From positions 4,097,913 through 4,161,912 of the forward strand of contig NZ_CP130318.1 of NCBI RefSeq assembly GCF_032268605.1: a stretch of 64,000 nucleotides of DNA. The letters are read 5' to 3'. Both the position numbers and the translations under genes were made by a program. Every line of letters starts with the position of its first letter. Position 1 is the stretch's first letter. The notes under the pieces were generated by a model. It was not told the origin of the DNA. It saw nothing but the letters and a program-made list of their open reading frames with translations, and did not search any database. This document shows, piece after piece, positions 58,590 to 64,000 of the stretch. Source of the stretch: Paenibacillus aurantius. GTDB lineage: Bacteria; Bacillota; Bacilli; Paenibacillales; NBRC-103111.

Positions 58590-58660
58590 GTTAACCTGCC
58601 CGTTACTTTAATGAAAAAAGCAGACTGCCGCAGTGGTCAGCTCGTTTAATAGTCACCTCT
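58588..58660. repeat. Intercassette site (right core missing)
   Basis: tgttaacctgcCCGTTACtttaatg (GTTAC at 58602) with stem AGACTGCCGCAGTGGTCAG at 58622-58640. The following 260 bp to 58923 hold no gene or clear core B. Confidence 0.6.
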
Positions 58661-58923
58661 TCATAGGTCCTGCTGTGGTTTCGCCAATGTACAAAGAGGA
58701 CTCCAATCATCTAGGAAACTCCATCCCTATCAAACAATGGCGCCCTCCTTACCGACCACCTCTTTCGAATTGATTTTTCCGCTTTTACATCGTACTCGCT
58801 GCCATCTGCCGAGCTGGCCATTCCTCCTTGCCAACATGAGTAAATGAAATCGTTATTTGAATGCCTCCACATGCTGCCACTAACTTTGCTGAACTTTGGG
58901 AATGAGATAATGTTCTTGTCAAA

Positions 58924-59295
58924 TCATTCAGTCCCCCCCCATTGCTCAGGAGGAAGCTCCTCTTCGTTAACATTCACATGATATTGAACAGCAAGTTTTT
59001 TTATCTTTTCTATTTCTGTCGTTTTTTCGGTAATAGGGATAAGTTTAACGGCCGTAAATTGCCACTCCTCTTTACCCTCCGCCGTATGCTTTGTGATGCC
59101 ATACATTCTATAACCGCCCCCTTCCGTGAAATGGAATAACACTTCAATTCCTTCTTTGTTGCTGGAGTAAAAAATTAGTTTCATGATGACTTGTTCCGGT
59201 CCTTTAGCATTGTTCGAACAGCCGGATAAACATGTTGATAGGACAATGGCAAAAAGGCAAGCCACATGAAGTAATTTACACTTTGAATTTGGCAA
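58924..59295 (-). CDS. Small lipoprotein
   Basis: 123 residues. The signal peptide (CKLLHVACLFAIVLSTCLSGC) ends in lipobox LSGC with Cys26, so it is exported and lipidated by Lgt and processed by signal peptidase II. The mature part is mixed β with YRMYGITKHTAEGKEEWQFT and a charged end. Start ATG at 59295 has GGAGGCG upstream. No family recognised. One-gene cassette. Confidence 0.7.
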   Translation of the reverse strand: MPNSKCKLLHVACLFAIVLSTCLSGCSNNAKGPEQVIMKLIFYSSNKEGIEVLFHFTEGGGYRMYGITKHTAEGKEEWQFTAVKLIPITEKTTEIEKIKKLAVQYHVNVNEEELPPEQWGGTE

Positions 59296-59304
59296 TGTAA
59301 CGCC

Positions 59305-59333
59305 TCCGCTCTTGTATCCGTTAGCTTAACTCA
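59305..59333. repeat. Intercassette core
   Basis: ccgctcttgtatCCGTTAGCttaactc, GTTAGC at 59320-59325. No obvious stem-loop. Confidence 0.78.
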
Positions 59334-59415
59334 TATATGTTTAGATAGCGTAAAATGCAAGTTAACTATACAATAACCGGGATTATGCAGAGCATGATTT
59401 AGTTATTTTTATCTT

Positions 59416-60300
59416 TTAATTACCCAGCCAGTGAGGTTTTTCAATGTTGGCATTAGAAACCACATAGTCCTCTGAATAAAGCCAGGTTTTATAATTTAGC
59501 GCTTCTACTTTCCTTCTTGGAAACTCGATATAAGCTGGGGCACTATTCCAACTCAGGATTATCGCATGCCGAGGTGACAAGGGCAATGTGATTTCGACAG
59601 TCTCATATCCTAGCCCCACACTTCTGAACATCGGGGGTCTATGTTTTGCCTCTGGATCAAACCATACACACGGGTTATCGGATGTGAGAAATCTAGCTTT
59701 GCTTATTGAGTACAAAATTGATAAATTCATTTTTAACAGCAAAGAGGTCTGAGTTTGAATAGAGGGCATCAGCATTGTTTGAAGCGGAGTTTCGGCCATC
59801 TGCCGAACATCTTCGGTTGAATAGGTCGGTCCTTCGGATACCGGTCCAATGCTCATCATAGCGTTCTGTTGTTCAGGAGTAGCCCTCTCAAACTGATAAC
59901 GCATGCTTTCCATTTTTGAGAGCACCTTACCCCATTGTTTTTTTAAATGATCTCTGTGTGATGGTGTTCTTTCGTGCATGGCGGCTACAAAGGCGCAGAG
60001 AATTATATGATCATCTAAGCTTAATCGTTTATTTTTAATTATGACGTTTTGGACAACTTTTGAAACTGCGTCTTCGAGGCCCGATAGACCGTGCTCAATT
60101 GAAAGGTTTCTTTCACCGTTTGCTAAATGAATAGTATACATGTCATTTTCATAAAAGATATTTTCAGGGGCTTTTCTTTTAATCTGGCTCCAGTCTTTTG
60201 AAATAAGCCAAACGTACGGATCATAGCCCACCGGAATATCATTATCACACCACGCTGAGAGATAAGAACGAGGAATCCAATGTTGTTTTTTGTATTTCAC
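59416..60300 (-). CDS. DUF4238 family protein
   Basis: 294 residues. The family opening KYKKQHWIPRSYLSAWCDND and the later SISKARFLTSDNPCVWFDPE with LPLSPRHAIILS (about 205-265) match DUF4238. Proteins of this family are found as mobile cargo; function unknown. I chose GTG at 60300, which follows GGAGGAGAC, rather than an upstream start 14 codons earlier. One-gene cassette. Confidence 0.8.
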   Translation of the reverse strand: MKYKKQHWIPRSYLSAWCDNDIPVGYDPYVWLISKDWSQIKRKAPENIFYENDMYTIHLANGERNLSIEHGLSGLEDAVSKVVQNVIIKNKRLSLDDHIILCAFVAAMHERTPSHRDHLKKQWGKVLSKMESMRYQFERATPEQQNAMMSIGPVSEGPTYSTEDVRQMAETPLQTMLMPSIQTQTSLLLKMNLSILYSISKARFLTSDNPCVWFDPEAKHRPPMFRSVGLGYETVEITLPLSPRHAIILSWNSAPAYIEFPRRKVEALNYKTWLYSEDYVVSNANIEKPHWLGN

Positions 60301-60363
60301 TAGAGTCTCCTCCGTAGTTGTAATTTGCCCCAATAGTACCACATTTGCGCAGGATTTCGTGAA

Positions 60364-60454
60364 AGAAATCTGCCCGTTGACGTAGAAAAGGCAGCCGATT
60401 CATATGTCTCAGCTACCCTCATGCAGTTGAACTATCGTACCCGTTAGCGTAATA
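60364..60454. repeat. Intercassette site (complete)
   Basis: Core A gaaatctgcCCGTTGACgtag, stem GGCAGCCGA...TCAGCTACC (60390-60416), core B aactatcgtacCCGTTAGCgtaa with GTTAGC at 60443-60448. Confidence 0.82.
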
Positions 60455-60785
60455 AATGACCGTACATCAATATTGCAACACCAATTCCTAAAATCAATAA
60501 AGTAAATATCAATAAATGAAACATTACAATCAATCCAGAGATCAATATAATCTTCTTGTACTTCAGGTACCATATAAGCAAGAAGGTTAATGGGCTAAGA
60601 AGACAGGCTACGACAGGTCCTCCCAAAAAGAAGGAAAACATTGAAGCTGGTCCACCTGCTAATTCATACCTAGTATCATAACTAATAGCAAAAAATAGAA
60701 CGATACAATAATAATTGATGAATGATACCACTGTAGCAAAGGTAATAAGTGATTGATTATTAAACTTAACTATGAAGAGTTTCAT
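60444..60785 (-). CDS. Small multi-pass membrane protein
   Basis: 113 residues with three predicted helices: LITFATVVSFINYYCIVLFF (about 13-32), MFSFFLGGPVVACLLSPLTF (about 49-68) and IILISGLIVMFHLLIFTLLI (about 78-97). Short loops and a basic N-terminus. GGAGG at the start supports ATG 60785. The stop TAA is inside the core, as for several cassette genes. No family recognised. Confidence 0.65.
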   Translation of the reverse strand: MKLFIVKFNNQSLITFATVVSFINYYCIVLFFAISYDTRYELAGGPASMFSFFLGGPVVACLLSPLTFLLIWYLKYKKIILISGLIVMFHLLIFTLLILGIGVAILMYGHLLR

Positions 60786-60835
60786 CCATTTATTATCCTC
60801 CCTTGCGCATCACTAATGCTGGCTTTTTAACTTTA

Positions 60836-60955
60836 ACGTGGCAGTTAGCTGCCTTCTAACGGTAATCGAACGAAATACTTGAAAATACAGAAAGACCGCC
60901 GATATGCTTCGGCAGCCTTAATGGAATGTTCAACTATCGTACCCGTTAGCGTAAT
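60836..60955. repeat. Intercassette site (complete)
   Basis: Left core acgtggcaGTTAGCtgccttc, stem AAGACCGCCGA / TCGGCAGCCTT (60890-60919), core B aactatcgtacCCGTTAGCgtaa with GTTAGC at 60945-60950. The left part is a diverged repeat of the one at 61695. Confidence 0.82.
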
Positions 60956-60969
60956 ACAAAGAATAAATT

Positions 60970-61488
60970 TCAGCTACCTGGAAATACCTTGCGTCCTTCT
61001 TGATTAAAAGCCTTTATTTCTTCGCTGTGCGAAGATTCATCAATGTAATACCAAATTTTCTTGTTTTCTTCAACTCGGAAAAACTGTGCTTCATTCTCCC
61101 CGACTGTCACCTTAGAAATTGCCGGATCAGTGATTGTTCCGAAATAAATATATGGCGGGTTCTCATTTTGTGCCAATCTGTCACCAATCGCAACATTAAA
61201 ACCAAACTCCTGCCAATTTGTATGAGATCGTTTAACAACTTGCCATCGTCCATTTATTTTTCTTGCGCCAACGACTCCTAGGGAGTTGTCGGTAAAAAAT
61301 GCTACAAGATAATTTTCTGTATCTTTTATCAAAAAAACATTGCCTTTCACATTCTCTTTTTCAAGCAAAGCCATTACAACATCCTTTAATTCGGGCTCTT
61401 TTTCATTTATTACGTCACGAGAGCAACCAACCATCACAAATGTCGTGAATAGCACCATGAGTAGCAAGTTAGTAATTTTTCGCAACAA
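60970..61488 (-). CDS. Lipoprotein of unknown function
   Basis: 172 residues. Signal with lipobox MVGC (Cys22). The mature part has alternating strands (VKGNVFLIKDTENYLVAFFT, LGVVGARKINGRWQVVKRSH) and a β-rich end. Likely surface-exposed; no family recognised. AGGAGCTG upstream supports the start. One-gene cassette. Confidence 0.7.
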   Translation of the reverse strand: MLRKITNLLLMVLFTTFVMVGCSRDVINEKEPELKDVVMALLEKENVKGNVFLIKDTENYLVAFFTDNSLGVVGARKINGRWQVVKRSHTNWQEFGFNVAIGDRLAQNENPPYIYFGTITDPAISKVTVGENEAQFFRVEENKKIWYYIDESSHSEEIKAFNQEGRKVFPGS

Positions 61489-61572
61489 ATCAGCTCCTTT
61501 GGGATTACGTAAAATAACGTTTAAACCAGGTATCTATGCAATAGATAATTATCCGCGTTGGAATAGACTGGG

Positions 61573-61797
61573 TTAAGTCAGATATCGCTTCACATATTTG
61601 CAAAGAACAACATTTTCATTGTCCTCGTATCCTTCATTCTCCTTCCATCGGTTGGAGAGCTGCATCATCCTGCTGTTGGGAAATGTGCAGCCGTTGTTAA
61701 ACTTAACGTACCAGGTAGTTGTCTTCTGACGGTGATTTGCGCGTGAATAAAGTACGGCTCCGATCGGTGCTTCGGCAGCCTTCATGGTGTTATTCAA
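61573..61797 (-). CDS. Small hypothetical protein or fragment
   Basis: A frame of up to 74 residues ending LSNRWKENEGYEDNENVVLC-KYVKRYLT. The first ~20 codons (MNNTMKAAEAPIGAVLY) lie in the site stem-loop, so the true start is internal or lost. The C-terminal half has protein-like composition. No family or ribosome site. Confidence 0.3.
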   Translation of the reverse strand: MNNTMKAAEAPIGAVLYSRANHRQKTTTWYVKFNNGCTFPNSRMMQLSNRWKENEGYEDNENVVLCKYVKRYLT

Positions 61798-61818
61798 CTC
61801 TCGTGCCCGTTAGCGCAA
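61692..61818. repeat. Intercassette site (last of the array)
   Basis: Left part aacgtaccaggtagttgtcttctgac (diverged from the site at 60836), stem GGCTCCGATCGG / GCTTCGGCAGCC (61760-61782), core B caactctcgtgcCCGTTAGCgcaac with GTTAGC at 61809-61814. No core is recognised to the right. Confidence 0.8.
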
Positions 61819-61986
61819 CACATCAACTACAAATAGTAGCAATGACATTTTCAATGACGCTCTAACGCTTTTTGAATATCCAATTAAATTACCTGCTTCC
61901 AAAACGCATACGCAGACTTTCTCCTCCTATTTGGAATGAACCGGTTTTTTATCAAAGGAATTTTGTGGTCCGTTTCCAGGGTAACA

Positions 61987-62026
61987 AAAATGACCGTCCT
62001 TAGATTAGGACAGTCATTTTCATTTT
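61987..62026. terminator. Terminator of the next lipoprotein gene
   Basis: AAAATGACcGTCCT and AGGACaGTCATTTT form a 14-bp stem with one mismatch and a 6-nt loop. A T-rich run follows on both strands. Confidence 0.8.
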
Positions 62027-62028
62027 TG

Positions 62029-62715
62029 TTATTTTATAGATTTCTTCAGCATGTCTTCTAACTCTTTTTTAATTTCTTCCTTAGTCATTGATTCGACTGG
62101 CTTGTACTCACCTTTAGCATTGTAGTCATTAGGGTTATTCGATATTCCATTTTTGGGAACATACTCACCATTTTTATTATAGTCGGCTGGATCCTTTGAA
62201 GGAGCTTTCGGGTCCTTCTGCAGTTGTTCTTTTGTGTATGTAGAAGGACTGCTTTGTGTTTTGGAGGGTTGTACAGTAGTAGTTTCGGGTTCATAGGTTG
62301 CATTGTTAATTTTAAATTCATACTTATCTAACGGATCCGTGGCCATTAAATAATTGGAGGTCCCGTTCTTTAGCTCTATTCCCTCAATAGTACAAATGTT
62401 TTTTTCACCACAGTCGAATCTCACTGACCTGGCGGTATCCAAGGAATCTTTTAGTATTTTGTACTTTTCAGTCTTTGGCAATGCCTCAAAATCGCTGTTC
62501 GCTTCTGCGCTATATTGATATCGATAAAATTTATAGTCGTCTAATTTTAATTTGTCTACCACCGAAGATTTAAGATTACCGCCGACGTATTTAGACAGAG
62601 TGGATTTTTCCAACTCACTCGTTATGTCAGCCAATCTCCTCTCGTCCAGCTTATTTCCGCAGCCAACCAATAAAAGAATCATAATTCCAAGCGTCGTGCA
62701 AAACCTTTTGTTCAT
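62029..62715 (-). CDS. Lipoprotein with C-terminal DYNxxGEYxP repeats
   Basis: 228 residues. Lipobox LVGC (Cys19). The central part is mixed. The end has two copies of a motif, DPADYNKNGEYVPKNG and NPNDYNAKGEYKPVE, then a charged helix. C-terminal repeats of this type often attach to cell-wall polymers, but that is only inference. It lies outside the clear array: no core follows. GGGGCAAGC precedes ATG 62715. Confidence 0.65.
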   Translation of the reverse strand: MNKRFCTTLGIMILLLVGCGNKLDERRLADITSELEKSTLSKYVGGNLKSSVVDKLKLDDYKFYRYQYSAEANSDFEALPKTEKYKILKDSLDTARSVRFDCGEKNICTIEGIELKNGTSNYLMATDPLDKYEFKINNATYEPETTTVQPSKTQSSPSTYTKEQLQKDPKAPSKDPADYNKNGEYVPKNGISNNPNDYNAKGEYKPVESMTKEEIKKELEDMLKKSIK

Positions 62716-63228
62716 GATGTTGCTTGCCCCTTTTTATGAAAAATTTAACTTTACCATCATAACCGGAAGTCCGGAATATGACAATCAAAGCATTGTTTTT
62801 TCGACCAGCAATAAAAAACATCCGGAGCGAGTCCCCCGGATGTTCCGATCAGTTTAAAAGCTGCGGGTTAATAATATCGATTATCGACGTTTGGAGATCA
62901 TTATCTTGCGATCCGATAAACGTTAATCAAACTTGTGCAGTGTTTTCTGCCCAAGGATGGAATCAGGTACCCGCCGAGGCAACCTCATGGAGTAGTTTAT
63001 TGTGTTATAGTGCGCGCCGCGCTAGTTTAATCCGATGTTTGAGGCAAATTCCTTGCATCAAGTATTATTTTTCTTTAGGATGTAAAAACATTGTACCCAA
63101 AAAACAAATCATCACAATAAGCCAATTATTCGATCTACTGCGGAAGGAAAATTAAGTAAGTAGATAGAATTACCATATGGACAAACCCTTACATCATGCG
63201 GACTGGCTTAATTGTGAAGGAGTTATGA
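62716..63228. other. Non-coding stretch
   Basis: About 510 bp. A minus-strand terminator hairpin (62817-62844) points to a lost gene on that strand. Short open frames have no ribosome sites and no family signals. Confidence 0.4.
62813..62846 (-). terminator. Rho-independent terminator without an assigned gene
   Basis: AACATCCGG and CCGGATGTT form a 9-bp stem; on the minus strand TTTTTTATTG follows. No minus-strand gene is recognised upstream. Confidence 0.65.
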
Positions 63229-64000
63229 ATGATGAGCGATGAATTGTTAAACAAAGTCATTGAAACTGTGAATAAGTCTGGCATGCCGGTTGAAATGTAC
63301 TGTTCTAAAATTTTTACTAAGAATGGCTGGGAGGTTAATCATCTCACCCATTATAAAGAAGATGATGCTTCTAGTCCTTTACGGGAAATTGATCTTGTCT
63401 GTACGCCACCAGGTCATAAAAATATACGAGTAGTAGTTTCGTGCAAGCAATCTAAAGATAACCATTGGATACTGCATTCAATACAAAATCCAATGTCACG
63501 TTATCCATACTTTGACGAAAAAAAGAGCCAAGTGTCTGCTTTTATGGAAATTCCCTTCATAATAGAACCCACCGAGGTCCATTCTTACTTCATACGTGAA
63601 TCACACAGGGAGATATGGTCTTATCTACATGAGGACTTAGAGGTTTTGAAGGAAGATGAGAAAGATTTACTAGAGGAACATGATGTAAATTTTGAGCAGT
63701 TCCGAGAGTATTGGGCTCCAGAAAGAATATCCATCTTTCAATCTGTTTTGAACAGAAAAGAGAGCGATGATGCGCAAATAAGAAATGCAGGATTATCTGC
63801 ACTTTCCGCGATAAAATCATTGTCGGGATTTAATAAAGAGGACGATAGAATCTTTTTCGATGATCCCTCTTCTGAAGAATTAACTTATTGGATACCTCTC
63901 ATAGTGTTCGGAGGTAAATTATTTGAAGTTTATTATGGTGATGATTATGAAAATATAGACCTAAATGAAAGAGGACAAGTAACGACAGATAACCTTAAGA
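63229..64000 (+). CDS. Partial nuclease-like protein (PD-(D/E)xK-type pattern)
   Basis: ATG at 63229 after AAGGAG opens a frame that runs off the window; 257 residues are visible. Residues ~15-75 match the start of a restriction-endonuclease-like fold: helix with YCSKIFTKNGWEVNHLTHYK, then REIDLVCTPPGHKNIRVVVS and CKQSKDNHW, giving E/D...SCK as the possible D-(E)xK core. The rest is acidic and helical. It could be a nuclease effector or a hypothetical protein. It is the last gene of the window and on the plus strand. Confidence 0.5.
   Translation, partial: MMSDELLNKVIETVNKSGMPVEMYCSKIFTKNGWEVNHLTHYKEDDASSPLREIDLVCTPPGHKNIRVVVSCKQSKDNHWILHSIQNPMSRYPYFDEKKSQVSAFMEIPFIIEPTEVHSYFIRESHREIWSYLHEDLEVLKEDEKDLLEEHDVNFEQFREYWAPERISIFQSVLNRKESDDAQIRNAGLSALSAIKSLSGFNKEDDRIFFDDPSSEELTYWIPLIVFGGKLFEVYYGDDYENIDLNERGQVTTDNLK

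Noticed and set aside
2819-61818. CRISPR array from the many short direct repeats
   Set aside because: Repeats are separated by whole genes of 0.1-5 kb, not by uniform 30-40 bp spacers, and no cas genes are present.
2819-61818. REP/BIME-type elements spread by a RAYT transposase
   Set aside because: Stem-loops alone could suggest this, but stop codons lie in the cores, a whole core-to-core unit is duplicated, and no RAYT gene is present. It remains the main alternative and should be tested genome-wide.
1-64000. tRNA, rRNA or prophage genes
   Set aside because: No cloverleaf-like tRNA, no rRNA segments and no capsid, terminase or integrase genes were seen.

Overview
The window looks like chromosomal DNA of a Bacillales bacterium, most likely a Paenibacillus relative. 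Reasons: strong AGGAGG-type ribosome sites with frequent TTG and GTG starts, a GAAC-N4-GTTC LexA box, Firmicute families (YolD-like, copper-amine-oxidase stalk domain, UPF0158, DinB, GrpB/UPF0157) and Gram-positive lipoproteins. This assignment is inference.

The dominant feature, from about 2.8 to 61.8 kb, is a broken array of small, mostly minus-strand gene units. They are separated by a recurrent ~85-100 bp intergenic site made of core A (TATCCTGCCCGTTAGCgtaa), a variable stem-loop, and core B (TATCGTACCCGTTAGCttaa). Read on the gene strand, each unit is gene - stop codon at or in GCTAACGGG - stem-loop - GTTAxGC - next gene. This is the architecture of integron cassettes and their attC sites, but no integrase is present (a CALIN-like array). 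About 40 cores are recognisable. Cargo is typical cassette cargo: GNAT acetyltransferases, APH-like kinases, a methyltransferase, an amidase, phosphatases, small membrane proteins, lipoproteins, DUFs, and extra lspA and plsY genes. One 1,881-bp unit occurs twice, cut exactly at the cores. IS110-family elements sit at one fixed position in the core, and an IS3 element sits in the loop of a site stem-loop.

Regions: 0-2.8 kb flank (TPR-like, LexA-controlled YolD-like, acetyltransferase remnant, HEPN-like protein). 2.8-29.1 kb cassette array with IS3 copy 1, pseudogenes and the duplicated cassette. 29.1-34.2 kb a ubiquitin-like conjugation operon (Ubl, E2, JAMM peptidase, E1; Bil-like order) preceded by a STAS/ATPase and STAS/winged-helix regulator pair. 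34.2-36.7 kb APH-like gene cut by IS3 copy 2. 36.7-49.1 kb an AT-rich biosynthetic cluster: NDK-like, methyltransferase, two radical SAM proteins, HPr-kinase-like, DUF1450, HAD, histidine phosphatase, nucleotidyltransferase, possible peptide, two ABC exporter half-transporters. 49.7-54.3 kb three adjacent IS110-family copies with structured leaders. 54.3-61.8 kb more cassettes including a PPR-like/PLD fusion. 62-64 kb a lipoprotein and a partial nuclease-like gene.

Working together: the cassette genes look independent, each with its own ribosome site. The conjugation operon and the biosynthetic cluster are the two multi-gene systems, both carried between array segments.
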